A stretch of DNA of 52,672 bases from Comamonadaceae bacterium CG12_big_fil_rev_8_21_14_0_65_59_15 (lineage in GTDB: Bacteria > Pseudomonadota > Gammaproteobacteria > Burkholderiales > Burkholderiaceae_C), in NCBI GenBank assembly GCA_002786915.1, contig PCUV01000102.1:1-52672 (forward strand), written 5' to 3'. This document shows, one piece after another, positions 1 through 8,300 of this stretch. Under the pieces are notes generated by a model. It was not told the DNA's origin. It searched no databases and saw nothing but the letters and a program-made list of their open reading frames with translations. A program made the translations under genes and the position numbers. Within the stretch, counting starts at the first letter, position 1. Each line of letters starts with the position of its first letter.

Positions 1-1
1 G

Positions 2-169
2 GAGCTGGTGCCAGAGGGCAAAGCGCTGGCGCAGCTTAAGGCCAAAAACTACGCTGCCAAGTATCTGGCCAGCGGCGAGCCGATCGACCTGATCGGGGTG
101 GAGTTCAGCAAAGAGGCGCGCAACGTGGTGGCGTTTGAGGTAGAGCGGGTGGCAGGTATGGCGCCATGA
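2..169 (+). CDS. PD-(D/E)XK nuclease-superfamily protein, C-terminal end (5' partial)
   Basis: The window opens inside this gene; 55 codons and the TGA stop at 167-169 are present. The visible protein has a Lys/Ala-rich helix (QLKAKNYAAKYL) followed by two beta strands (PIDLIGVEFS and NVVAFEVE). This is the usual C-terminal end of the PD-(D/E)XK nuclease domain (PDDEXK_9 type) found behind an AAA-ATPase-like domain in many bacterial proteins of unknown cellular role. The catalytic residues would lie upstream and cannot be seen. The assignment rests only on this short tail. The next gene starts 69 bases downstream on the same strand, with its own ribosome binding site. Confidence 0.8.
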   Translation, partial: ELVPEGKALAQLKAKNYAAKYLASGEPIDLIGVEFSKEARNVVAFEVERVAGMAP

Positions 170-204
170 TCAAAGCATCTGACAACGGCATTTAACACAT
201 AAAC

Positions 205-233
205 ACGTGCTACACTGATTTTATTGTTAGGAG
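205..233 (+). promoter_or_regulatory. Candidate -10 box and ribosome binding site of the toxin-antitoxin operon
   Basis: TACACT at 211-216 is a reasonable sigma70 -10 box, about 23 bases before the antitoxin ATG. No convincing -35 box sits at the right distance. A CACGTG palindrome at 204-209 just upstream could be part of an operator, since such operons are normally autorepressed. AGGAG at 229-233 lies 5 bases before ATG 239 and fixes that start over the upstream in-frame TTG at 224. Confidence 0.3.
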
Positions 234-238
234 TTGCC

Positions 239-589
239 ATGCCCAATGTCACGTTTGCGATTGAAGACGATCTGCTGCGCCAGGCCAAAATGGCTGCTGT
301 GCAGATGAACACCTCTCTGAATTCGATTGTCAGAACCCTGCTTGCGGGTTTTGTGACTTCAGTGGGTGAGCCCAACAAGCAGACCGGCAATTACAGAAGG
401 CTGCTCGATTTTTCTCTGGGCCGCATCCCTTATCGCAAGCTGATGGCAGAAATGCATATCGAATCTGACGAGCAACTTTTTTTGATGATGTGTGCGGCAG
501 ACTTGCCGATGCCCACGCTTTCCTCTGACGAAATGGCCAAGATGGCGCTGCCGTTGGACATGTTGACTGATGCCGCAAAAAGTCTGTGA
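239..589 (+). CDS. Ribbon-helix-helix antitoxin of a PIN-type toxin-antitoxin pair
   Basis: A 116-residue protein. Residues 3-8 (NVTFAI) form a beta strand, 9-23 a first helix and 27-38 a second helix separated by NTS. This is the MetJ/Arc-like ribbon-helix-helix DNA-binding fold typical of VapB-like antitoxins. The rest, rich in Leu and Met, would be the toxin-binding part. The start at ATG 239 is chosen because AGGAG lies 5 bases upstream. The 3' end overlaps the toxin gene by 20 bases in another frame, which implies translational coupling. Expected role (family knowledge): it binds and neutralises the toxin and, with it, represses its own promoter. The exact antitoxin family was not recognised. 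Confidence 0.8.
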   Translation: MPNVTFAIEDDLLRQAKMAAVQMNTSLNSIVRTLLAGFVTSVGEPNKQTGNYRRLLDFSLGRIPYRKLMAEMHIESDEQLFLMMCAADLPMPTLSSDEMAKMALPLDMLTDAAKSL

Positions 590-1133
590 ACTGATCGTTG
601 CCGACGCCGGGCCGCTGATTACTCTGGCCTATGCCGGCCGTCTTGACTTGTTGCTGGCAACCCAGGCCAAGCTTGTCGTGATCGACATGGTGCAAATCGA
701 ATTAACCCGCTACCACACTCCAACCAGCCAGTTGATCATTGATTTCATGGCCGACAACGCGGCTCAAGTGGTCGAAACCGAGATCGGCAAAGAGGCCGCC
801 CGACAGGGGGCAGATTTCAAAAAACGGCATGCGGGTGAACGCGCGATCCAGGATTTTTTGTTTGACTTTTATGATCAAAACAATGGCGTTGAAGCGGCAG
901 ATAAATTTGCGTTACTATTGTTTGAGGATCACAAGGTGTCGGGCACAGGTTTTGTTTTGTCTGACAACGTTTACGTTATTTCAACCCGCGCATTTCTGGC
1001 CCGGCTTGAGGCATTGAAGATCATCGCATCAGCTCAGCAAATTTCAAACGCGGCCATTACCGCAGGCAGAAATTTCTCGCAGCGTGAAGTTGACCAACCC
1101 GCCAAGGGTGCGCCAGAGGTGAAACCGTTTTGA
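570..1133 (+). CDS. PIN-domain toxin (VapC-like ribonuclease)
   Basis: A 187-residue protein. The N-terminus IVADAGPLI places a PIN-domain Asp at residue 12. Other acidic residues at PIN-like positions are Glu44 (QIELTRY), Glu90 (HAGERAI), Glu119/Asp120 (LLFEDHK) and Asp132 (VLSDN). PIN toxins are Mg-dependent endoribonucleases that cut tRNA or rRNA and stop growth when free of antitoxin. The gene starts inside the antitoxin gene (20-base overlap), the usual layout of such pairs. The last roughly 30 residues (from about ISNAAITAG to EVKPF) look unstructured and may not belong to the PIN fold. After the TGA stop the same frame continues directly into a 26-codon remnant of an unrelated exported-protein tail, so this 3' end may be a recombination junction. 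Confidence 0.8.
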   Translation: MPQKVCELIVADAGPLITLAYAGRLDLLLATQAKLVVIDMVQIELTRYHTPTSQLIIDFMADNAAQVVETEIGKEAARQGADFKKRHAGERAIQDFLFDFYDQNNGVEAADKFALLLFEDHKVSGTGFVLSDNVYVISTRAFLARLEALKIIASAQQISNAAITAGRNFSQREVDQPAKGAPEVKPF

Positions 1134-1136
1134 TGC

Positions 1137-1214
1137 TTTGTGGGCTACCGCAACTTTGCCAGCACCGGCAAGCTGCTGGGCGCGGGGCTGAGGTTCTGGG
1201 TCAACAAGCCTTGA
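1137..1214 (+). pseudogene. Remnant of a 'GFWVN' tail domain (3' end of an exported-protein gene)
   Basis: The bases translate to a 25-residue tail, FVGYRNFAS, then GKLLGAG, then LRFWVNKP and a stop. It matches the final residues of the two exported proteins downstream, which end ...GFWVNR and ...GFWVNRP. There is no start codon or upstream body, so it is most likely the 3' stub of a deleted third family member. It lies in the same frame as the PIN toxin, separated only by that gene's TGA and one Cys codon. Confidence 0.6.
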
Positions 1215-1234
1215 AATTTTTCTAAGCCAAATTG

Positions 1235-1267
1235 GCTGCCAGCGCTTGTGCAGCAAGCGCTGGCAGC
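1235..1267 (+). repeat. Perfect 14-bp-stem hairpin, Comamonadaceae-type intergenic repeat or terminator
   Basis: GCTGCCAGCGCTTG at 1235-1248 pairs perfectly with its inverse at 1254-1267 across a 5-base loop (TGCAG). AAGCCAAATTG precedes it and CTACATTTAG follows. Similar hairpins between 'AGCCAAA' and 'AGCTA' flanks are, as I recall, common between genes in Comamonadaceae. No clear T-run follows on either strand, so it could be a terminator or a REP-like repeat. The rest of 1215-1437 shows nothing I can assign. Confidence 0.7.
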
Positions 1268-1437
1268 TACATTTAGCAGAGTCTATTTGAGGCGGCGCGC
1301 GGCTTTGGGGTGGCCGCGTTAAACTGAGTAACGAGCGCATCCGTTGCCAAGCTGACGGCGATAGCATGGCCCCCCTGACCGCTGACCCGTGAATGCTCTG
1401 GCCCGGATATCTGAATCAATGACAGGAATTGAAGATC

Positions 1438-3228
1438 ATGCTGCTGCCCCACCTTTTGCGCACTTGCGCACTCATTTTGCTTTTGTCTGGCCAAGCGTTG
1501 GGCGCGCTGGCCGCCGACGAACAAGCGGCGGCGCTGGCCGAGGTCAACCGCACGCGCCAGCTGGTTGGCTTGCCCGCCGTCACCCGCAACGCGCTGCTGG
1601 ATCAAGCCGCGCAGGCGCACGCCGACTATTTGCAAGCCAACATCAATGGCATATCGCACGACGAAACGCTAGGGTTGCCAGGTTTTACCGGTGCCACGCC
1701 AAGTGCCCGGCTCAGCGCGGCCGGTTATGCCTACAGCACCATGAACGAGGTGATCAGCGGCGGTGTGGCGAGCGGACAGCAGGCGGTGCAGGGGCTGGTA
1801 CAGGCCATTTACCACCGCTTTGGCATTCTGGCACCGGCGGTGGCCGAAGTGGGCATTGGGCTGGGCGTGGCCAGCGGCAAATTTCCCAATGTGGTGATCG
1901 AATTTGGCGCAACGGTTAGTAACGCGGTCACGATGCCGCAGGGTTGGCTGGGCACTTATCCGGTGGACGGTCAGACCGGCGTGGTACGCGACTTTTTATC
2001 CGACACCGAGTCGCCAGACCCGGTGTCTAACCAGAACCGGGTGGGCTACCCAGTCAGCATTCATGCCGGTGCCAACGATACTTTGTTGGTGAGCAGTTTT
2101 ACCCTGAAGCCGGTGGGCGGCTCTCCGGTGGCGGTGCAGTTATTGAACGCTCCCACAGACGCGCATGTGCCTGCCAGCTCGGTGGCCATCGTACCTTTAA
2201 GCGTGCTGGACTATGGCACGGCGTACCAGGCAGACTTTAGTGGCACGCGCAATGGTCAGTCGGTCAACTTGAGCTGGACATTTACTACTGCTGCCTATGC
2301 CACGATCCAGATTGACTTGCCCTTCCAACGGGTGGGTACCAGCCAGGTGGCGCGGGTGCAGGTAAGCGGTGGCAACGGTGGCAGCCACTTGACCGGGCAT
2401 AACTGGACGCAGGGCAGTGTTGACCCCGCACCACAAGTCACCGAGGTGTCGCCCGGCGTGTTTGATGTCAGCGTAGCCGCCCCGTCAGAAGTTACGCTGA
2501 ACTTTGCCGACACCGACGGCCAGACGCGTGCGGCCAAAGTCAGCTTTGCAGACCCGATTTCAGAAACCACAGTGCTCGTGGCAGGCTGGAACCTGCTGGG
2601 CAACCCGCTGCAAACACCTGTTCAGATGCAAGAGCGTTTTGGCCGCGTGGACGCGCCGCTGGCGGGCGTGACCGACAACGTGGTGTCGGTCTGGAAGTGG
2701 CTGCCAGCGGCTTCGCAATGGGCTTTTTACACACCCTCGATGACGGCTTCGGCGCTGGCCAGTTATGCGTTTGGTAAAGGCTACGCGGTGTTGGATCGTA
2801 TTGAGCCTGGCGAAGGCTATTGGATCAACGCCAAAGCACCCCCGAGTTTTCCGGCACGCACCGGCGTCCCCAGCCCAACCCTGCCGCAAGCCGTACCAGC
2901 TGGCTGGAGCCTGCTGGGGGTAGGCGGTGAGGCCGTCACGCCCGCAGCGTTTGACAAGGCGCTCTCGGTGGGTGCGCTCAGCGGCCAGTCTTTGTGCTTC
3001 CCCGGCGAATGCTGGCAAGTGTCGGGCGGCCTGGCCGCTACGCCCAGCCTCAAGACGTTGTGGACGTGGAATGCTGGCGGTAGCCAATGGCGCTTTTTTG
3101 CCCCCAGCCTGGCGCTGCAAGGCGGCACCGTGTTGCAAGACTATGCCGCGGGCAAAGGCTATGACCCGTACGATTTGGCAGAAAACCTGTACCTGCACAT
3201 AGGTGAGGGTTTTTGGGTGAATCGGTGA
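1438..3228 (+). CDS. Exported CAP/SCP-like protein with duplicated GWN...GEGYWIN tail
   Basis: A 596-residue protein. Residues 1-25 are a Sec signal peptide (Leu-rich core, likely cut after ALA). Residues about 27-165 form a CAP (SCP/PR-1-like) domain: VNRTRQLVGLPAV near the start, then His61, the ISHDE motif with His74, NE at 103-104, and YHRFG with His126 before EVGIGL, matching the usual bacterial pattern. An Ig-like (Big_5-type) beta domain follows to about residue 290. The C-terminus has two copies of a Trp/Tyr-rich domain, beginning GWN at residue 383 and GWS at 489 and ending GEGYWIN and GEGFWVNR. The start is ATG 1438, with AGGA 10 bases upstream; an in-frame TTG at 1429 is too close to that site. 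The next gene follows after 35 bases and shares the tail. The molecular role is unknown; it should act in the periplasm or at the surface. Confidence 0.87.
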   Translation: MLLPHLLRTCALILLLSGQALGALAADEQAAALAEVNRTRQLVGLPAVTRNALLDQAAQAHADYLQANINGISHDETLGLPGFTGATPSARLSAAGYAYSTMNEVISGGVASGQQAVQGLVQAIYHRFGILAPAVAEVGIGLGVASGKFPNVVIEFGATVSNAVTMPQGWLGTYPVDGQTGVVRDFLSDTESPDPVSNQNRVGYPVSIHAGANDTLLVSSFTLKPVGGSPVAVQLLNAPTDAHVPASSVAIVPLSVLDYGTAYQADFSGTRNGQSVNLSWTFTTAAYATIQIDLPFQRVGTSQVARVQVSGGNGGSHLTGHNWTQGSVDPAPQVTEVSPGVFDVSVAAPSEVTLNFADTDGQTRAAKVSFADPISETTVLVAGWNLLGNPLQTPVQMQERFGRVDAPLAGVTDNVVSVWKWLPAASQWAFYTPSMTASALASYAFGKGYAVLDRIEPGEGYWINAKAPPSFPARTGVPSPTLPQAVPAGWSLLGVGGEAVTPAAFDKALSVGALSGQSLCFPGECWQVSGGLAATPSLKTLWTWNAGGSQWRFFAPSLALQGGTVLQDYAAGKGYDPYDLAENLYLHIGEGFWVNR

Positions 3229-3263
3229 GCGTGCGAAAGCTACTTGTAAAGAAGATAGGTGTC

Positions 3264-4520
3264 ATGCTGCGGACAAATCAGCCAGGGCGATTGCGCCGAC
3301 TCTTCAAATCTGGCTGGCGAGCAGCAGTCATCTGCTTTGGCGTTTGGGTGTTGCCGTGCCCGGCATTCGCCAACATGGTGCGGGTGGAGACCTCATTGGG
3401 TGTGATCGACATTGAACTGTTTGACACCGCTGCACCGGCGACCGTTGCCAATTTTTTGACCTATGTGCAAAGTGCTGCGTTTGACGGCACTTTTTTTCAT
3501 CGCAGCGTGCCTGGCTTTGTCATTCAAGGTGGGGGCTACCGCTGGAATACTGCGAGCAATACGGTGGCACCGGTGCCAGCCAATGCGCCCGTGGTCAATG
3601 AGTTCAGTGCCACGCGCTCCAACCTGCGCGGCACCGTGGCGATGGCCAAATTGGGCGGTGATCCGAACAGTGCAACCAGCCAATGGTTTGTGAATCTGGC
3701 CGACAACGCCGCGAATCTGGACCACCAGAACGGTGGCTTCACGGTGTTTGGCAAAGTGGTTGGCAACGGCATGACGGTGGTGGATGCATTGGCCAAATGG
3801 CCTGTTTATAGCGTCAACTTTGGCCTTTCCATCGGCACTTTGACGGGCGTTCCGGTGGATTTGGCTGGTTCCACCAGCATCACCGCTGCCAACCTGGCCA
3901 TGGTCACGCGCGCGACGCTTTTGCCCACCCGAACGCTGAGTTTGCTGCCCGGCTGGAATTTGGCTGGTAACGGCTCAGACGCGCCCTTGAACGTGTCAAC
4001 GGCCTTTGCCGATGCCCAACGCTTTGTGACGGTTTGGAAATGGGTGGCGGGTGCAAGCGGCGGGTTTTGGGCTTTTTATGCACCGGCGCTGGCAGCGCAG
4101 GGCGGCCAGGTGCTGGCGGACTACGCGGCAAGCAAGGGTTATCAGGTGTTGGAGTCGATCCAGGCGGGCGAAGGTTTTTGGGTCAATGTGGCCCAAAATC
4201 AGGCGAGCGTCTTGACCGTACCCTACGGCAACGCGGTGACCAGTGGCGCGTTAAGCAGCGTGCTGCAGCCGGGCTGGAATCTGGCCGCCATCGGCACAAC
4301 GACCCCACCCCAACAGTTTGTGACTGCACAAACCAGCGCCGTGACGACGCTATGGGCCTGGGATAGCGCCCGATCACAATGGTATTTTTACGCGCCTGAT
4401 CTGGCCGCGAAAGGTGGTATGGTGCTGACAGATTACATCGCCAGCAAAAGCTACCTTGACTTTGCCACTGAGAGCAAGTCACTGGGTTTTGGCGTGGGGT
4501 TTTGGGTCAACCGGCCTTGA
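3264..4520 (+). CDS. Exported cyclophilin-type peptidyl-prolyl isomerase with duplicated GWN...GFWVN tail
   Basis: A 418-residue protein with a signal peptide (basic n-region, then a hydrophobic core ending CPAFA, cut near residue 36/37). Residues about 38-200 are a bacterial cyclophilin: VETSLGVIDIELF, FFHRSVPGFVIQGGG (the catalytic Arg and the Phe/Gln of the active site), SQWFVNL and FTVFGKV. It should catalyse prolyl cis-trans isomerisation outside the cytoplasm. Two tail domains follow, starting GWN at residues 230 and 337 and each running through W.W...WxFYxP..Ax.G...L.DY.AsK.Y to FWVN. ATG 3264 is preferred because it gives a proper signal peptide with GAAG and AGG upstream; earlier in-frame TTG/GTG codons only lengthen the basic leader. 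It is probably co-transcribed with the CAP gene 35 bases upstream. The tail is unlike anything standard in PpiA-type enzymes. Confidence 0.88.
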   Translation: MLRTNQPGRLRRLFKSGWRAAVICFGVWVLPCPAFANMVRVETSLGVIDIELFDTAAPATVANFLTYVQSAAFDGTFFHRSVPGFVIQGGGYRWNTASNTVAPVPANAPVVNEFSATRSNLRGTVAMAKLGGDPNSATSQWFVNLADNAANLDHQNGGFTVFGKVVGNGMTVVDALAKWPVYSVNFGLSIGTLTGVPVDLAGSTSITAANLAMVTRATLLPTRTLSLLPGWNLAGNGSDAPLNVSTAFADAQRFVTVWKWVAGASGGFWAFYAPALAAQGGQVLADYAASKGYQVLESIQAGEGFWVNVAQNQASVLTVPYGNAVTSGALSSVLQPGWNLAAIGTTTPPQQFVTAQTSAVTTLWAWDSARSQWYFYAPDLAAKGGMVLTDYIASKSYLDFATESKSLGFGVGFWVNRP

Positions 4521-4722
4521 ATGTTGGCGGCATTCATCTTCAAGAAGAAAACGTGATGATGCAGAAGTATCGGTGGTCGGCTTGTCATGTCGCCAACTAC
4601 GCCTACCGAAATTAGAATTTTTACGTGCGTGACCGCGACGTTCAATATTCGCCCGTCCCGTTGGCACAGGGTGAAACCCCATGGGTGGTCAGGGTAAACT
4701 TGTTTTCAGGCATCTTTCGTCT

Positions 4723-4746
4723 TTCCCGCTGAGGCGGGAATCCAGC
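4723..4746. repeat. Left copy of 'TTCCCGC..GGCGGGAATCC' intergenic repeat
   Basis: TTCCCGCTGAGGCGGGAATC contains a CCCGC/GCGGG mini-hairpin and is followed by CAGC. An inverted copy lies at 4918-4940. This kind of sequence is a common dispersed intergenic repeat in proteobacteria. The pair probably formed one larger palindrome before the element between them inserted. Confidence 0.55.
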
Positions 4747-4751
4747 AGGCA

Positions 4752-4918
4752 CTAGTAGTCCGTTCCGCCAAAACAGTCACAAAATGAAATCGATGGATTT
4801 TTCAGACTGGCTAGGCGAGAGGAGGCGACATAGCCGTAGCTATGGCAACGACGAGCAACGACGCCAGGCTGGAAAAGACACGATTTCATGTAAGCGTTTT
4901 GACGGAACGGACTACTAG
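4752..4918. mobile_element. 167-bp MITE-like element with long terminal inverted repeats
   Basis: The ends CTAGTAGTCCGTTCCG(C/T) at 4752-4774 and 4896-4918 are inverted repeats of 23 bp with one mismatch. A second inverted pair (ATGAAATCG at 4784-4792, CGATTTCAT at 4881-4889) extends the pairing inward to about 40 bp. The inside has no open frame. CTAG at both outer edges is palindromic and may be a target duplication. The element sits inside the paired intergenic repeat, so it arrived later. It carries no transposase and would need one supplied in trans. Confidence 0.65.
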
Positions 4919-4940
4919 GTCCCCGCCTACGCGGGAATGA
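4918..4940. repeat. Right, inverted copy of the intergenic repeat
   Basis: GGTCCCCGCCTACGCGGGAA followed by TGA is, on the other strand, TCA then TTCCCGCGTAGGCGGGGACC. It matches the left copy at 4723-4746 in inverse orientation. It contains its own CCCGC/GCGGG hairpin. Confidence 0.55.
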
Positions 4941-5009
4941 AGGTCAATCAATGACCTGGAATGACTTGGCGCGAGAATAAATTTGCCCTGAATGGCTAGT
5001 GCAGAGACA

Positions 5010-5041
5010 TTGACAACTATTTTTGTGTTTTTTCTGGATAA
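5010..5041 (+). promoter_or_regulatory. Weak sigma70 promoter candidate for the giant gene
   Basis: TTGACA at 5010-5015 is an exact -35 box. At 17 bases' spacing the -10 is only TCTGGA; GGATAA at 5036-5041 looks better but is 20 bases away. The stretch between is T-rich. Transcription from here would leave a leader of about 170-180 bases. The call is weak. Confidence 0.25.
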
Positions 5042-5139
5042 AACCACAGCGAGCAAAAATATGCTGACCACGGTATTATGTACTTTCAGCAGCGTGGAAC
5101 GGCTTTGCCTATTTGGGCGTATCGTGATAGTGCATGGCG

Positions 5140-5157
5140 TGTAACAGTGTGGTTACA
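5140..5157. promoter_or_regulatory. 18-bp dyad TGTAAC-N6-GTTACA, possible operator
   Basis: TGTAAC at 5140-5145 and GTTACA at 5152-5157 are perfect inverted half-sites with a 6-base spacer, 63 bases before the giant gene's ATG. The size and symmetry suit a dimeric regulator. No regulator gene is in the window, so its identity is open, and chance cannot be excluded. Confidence 0.3.
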
Positions 5158-5220
5158 TTGTGCAACGCGATCCTGATCTACCTTTTTTATGATTTGCACC
5201 TTTGATTGAGGGCGAGCGAC

Positions 5221-5325
5221 ATGAGAGCAATCAAACGATCAGTTGCATCACGAATCCGTGATGCCATAAGGCGTGATGCGTTTCGCATTGAGCCCCTGGA
5301 ACCTCGTGTTCTGCTTTCCGCCGAC
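5221..5325 (+). other. N-terminal LEPR-XLL motif region of the giant protein
   Basis: Residues 1-35. Nine Arg/Lys lie within the first 29 residues, forming a basic amphipathic stretch without any hydrophobic core, followed by IEPLEPRVLLSAD. The LEPRxLLSAD signature is known as an N-terminal tag of very large repetitive proteins in proteobacteria and planctomycetes; its function is not established. It confirms that this is the true N-terminus. Confidence 0.9.
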
Positions 5326-8300
5326 CCGGTTTTCGCCCCCATGATGGTGGTGTTGCCACCCGATCGCTCCGATATTCAAAGTATTGCCGAGGCCTACGCG
5401 GCCGCTCAAACCCATAGTAGTCCCGCAATTACAGTGCCCCTGATGGCACGTCTGCTGTCCAGTCCGGCCGCCAATAGCGACGCCAAAACGTTTCCGGTGG
5501 ATGCCGTGTTGTTCGATATGGGCCAGATGGCACTGCAGTCGGGCTTTATGGACGCGTCATTGCGTGTGGCTGCCAACGAGGTGCTCGGCGGCAGCGGTTC
5601 GCTGAATGTTGATTTGTTGAATACCGGTATCGTCAGCCCGGGCTATTCGCCAGGTGTGCAGAATGTGTCAAGTTATACCCAGGACCCGTCAGGCACTTTG
5701 CTGATTGAGCTGGGGGGTAGCGCAGCGGGTACGGGCGACGGTTTTTACGACCAGATCAATGTCAGCGGTGCGGCGGCTCTGGGCGGCACCCTGGATGTGG
5801 CCTTGTGGGGTGGCTACAAACCCACCGACGGCCAAACCTTTACCGTCATGACCTATGGCTCGGTGACCGGCAAGTTTGACGTGGGTTCAGGCTTGCTCAA
5901 GACCAATGACGGCGTGTTTTTTGAGGTCACCCAGGGCGCCACCAGCCTCACCCTGACCGCGCACACGATTGCCCCGTCGCTTGATTACGTGTTGAGCGCA
6001 CTGGACGCCAATCCAGCGGATGCGCTGGGTTTGGGAGTTGCTCAAACCAACCAGATTGGCCAATGGCTCAACTACAACTATTTTCAGGACCTCGCGCCGG
6101 TCACTTTCAGCGGTAACCTGAACCTTGCCGACACCCTGACCGCCAGCGGCAGTTTTACCCTGGGCTATAACGCCGATGAAAGCCTGACCCCGGCAGGTGG
6201 CGCGGCCCTGAATACCAACGTTTGGACTTTGAGCGCCAGTAGCGTTGATGGTTTCATGGGGGTGTCGGGCAAAGGCTTGACGCTCAGCGGGCTCGACCTG
6301 AATCTGGCCTTTGTGCAGGCAGTAAATACCGGTTACGGCTGGGTCATGGGCCAAGGCACTTTAGACAGTGCCAGTATCAGTGGCATCGCTGGGCTCAGCT
6401 TGTCAGGCAGCAATCTGGCGCTCGATTTCAATTGGGGTTATGGCAATCTGGCCGATGGCGCTGCCAACAACAGCTTGCTCAACCTGACTGCCACACCCAT
6501 CTCCGTGGGCAGCAGCACCTTTGACAGTGATGGCTCACGCGGCGAATATCTGCTGGCTTCCGGCACGCTGACCGGTTCGGTTGGCGACGTGTCTTTGAGC
6601 GCTACCGTGGGCGTGTCGATTCTTGACAGTGCCTTTGTCATGGCAGGTCGTGATGTCAGCGCCAGCCTGGCGGCAGGCGGCATGTCGGCAGGCCTGAGTA
6701 GTGGCACGTTTGGCCTGGTGTCGGATGCCTCGGGTCTGGTGTTTGAGGCGGTAGGCGCCTTGAACCTGAGCGGTGGTGGTTTTGCCAGCGTCAGCGCCGA
6801 TTCAGCCCGGGTCGTCATCAATCGTACCGGTGTTTTGCAGACCGGGCGTACGCTCAGTTTTGCGGGTAATTTCAGCTATGCCTTTGAGGATGTGTCGGCG
6901 TCCAGCAATTTGCAGGCTGTCGGTGTCATTGGCTTGAAAGCGGGCCTCGGTTCGGGCCTGAGCCTGGGTGGTAATTTTGCGTTCGAGAAGGATGCCGGCA
7001 CCAATTCCATGCAGGTCGTTGCCAAAAATGCTTCGGCCCAGGTGGCGGCGGGCAGCATGGCGGTGGGTGTATCAAACGCCAATTTGGGGTTGTCCGTCTC
7101 GGCTGCGGGCCGCGTGCTCGAAGCCAGTGGCGCACTCAGCGCCAGCCTGGGTGAAGACGTGGCGGTTTCGGCCAATGCGGTCACCTTGCGCCTGAACGAA
7201 ACCACGCTGGATGCCAGTGGCTCCAGCATCACCGCTGCAGGCCAGTCCCATACCTTTGGCAGCGCCATGCAAGCGGGCGCACAAGAGCTGTCGATGGTCG
7301 GTGCCGAGCTGACCTTGGCGGGCTTTATCCAGGCCTCGGGCTCCCTGGTCGTGCGCTGGGCTGGCCAGCCGACAACGCTGACGCTGGCCGATGGCAGCAC
7401 GCGCAGCGCGAACCAAATCTGGGTGGCTGGTACCGGTCTGTCCGCCGCCGTTGGTCTGAATCCCGGCAAAACCAATTTTGTCGGTCTGCAGGCAACCGGG
7501 TTGGAGTTTGTGCTGGGTCTGTTCTCTGACACAGACATTGCGCTCAACCAGTGGAAGAGCCTGTCCGGCACCCTGGGCGCGGCCAGTCTGTCTGGTATGG
7601 CCGATTTCACTCTGGCCGCCAACGCACTGGCGCTAACCTACAACACCGCCACCAACCAGCAGCGTGTCGCTGACTTTTCGGGCAGCCATGCCATGGGCAT
7701 CACACTCGATGGCAAGGCACTCAATGTGTCGGCCGATGCCGCCCAGGGCGAACTGCTGCAAGCCAGCGGTGCCTTAGAGCTGGACGTGGCGGGCTTCTTT
7801 GGAGTCAAGGGCAACCTGGCGCTGCAAAAGAGCACCGAGCAAGTCACCTTGGGCGATGCGCAAATTGCCGCCGACGGCAGCATCACCAAGCCCGCCAGCC
7901 AAGTCAATGTGGACATGCTGGCCATTGGTGGCTCAAACCTGCGCACCTATGCCGGTGTGAACGGCGGCTTTAACGCCGACGGCAGCCTCAAAGCCAGCCT
8001 GACCGGTCTATCCTTAAGCGGAGTCGAGTTTGGCCTGGCCATCGCAGGCGAACAGCTCACCGGGCTGGAGCCCACCGGCACCACAGCGCGCAAATGGAGC
8101 AGCCTGCAAGCCAGCGCCACCGGTGCTGCCTTTGTGGGCGTAGAGGGCCTGACGGTCAGCGCTGACACCCTGAACATTGAAATCAACCGCGCTGCGGCCG
8201 ATGCCAGCCTGATCGACTACAAAGCGCAAAACCTGGAGATCAACACCGGCACCAGCGCCGAGCCCAGCAGCCTGACGCTCAATCTGGACGCCAGCGAAGG

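Larger units (their letters stand above)
4521..5220. other. 700-bp intergenic region before the giant gene
   Basis: No coding sequence is supported here. 4521-4720 shows nothing clear. 4723-4940 holds two inverted copies of a GC-rich intergenic repeat with a MITE-like element between them. GGTCA-ATCAA-TGACC at 4942-4956 is a small hairpin. From about 4970 the sequence becomes more AT-rich and should hold the promoter of the giant gene. Short reverse-strand open frames here have no features of real genes. Confidence 0.6.

Noticed and set aside
1273..1395. Reverse-strand open frame ending GQGGHAIAVSLATDALVTQF..., which looks somewhat protein-like, just beyond the hairpin at 1235-1267
   Set aside because: It runs into the well-supported CAP gene on the other strand and has no domain I can recognise; at most it is a worn 3' fragment.
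1389..1919. Forward open frame of 176 codons with an ATG at 1392
   Set aside because: It overlaps the CAP gene in another frame, its composition is Arg/Gly/Ala-rich with no domain, and the CAP frame has a signal peptide and a clear fold.
4521..4720. Rho-independent terminator after the cyclophilin gene
   Set aside because: The only inverted repeat near the stop (GTTGGCG ... CGCCAAC) has a loop of tens of bases and no T-run.
4451..5071. Small reverse-strand open frames in the gap before the giant gene
   Set aside because: They cross the MITE-like element and repeats, have no ribosome binding sites and show no conserved features.
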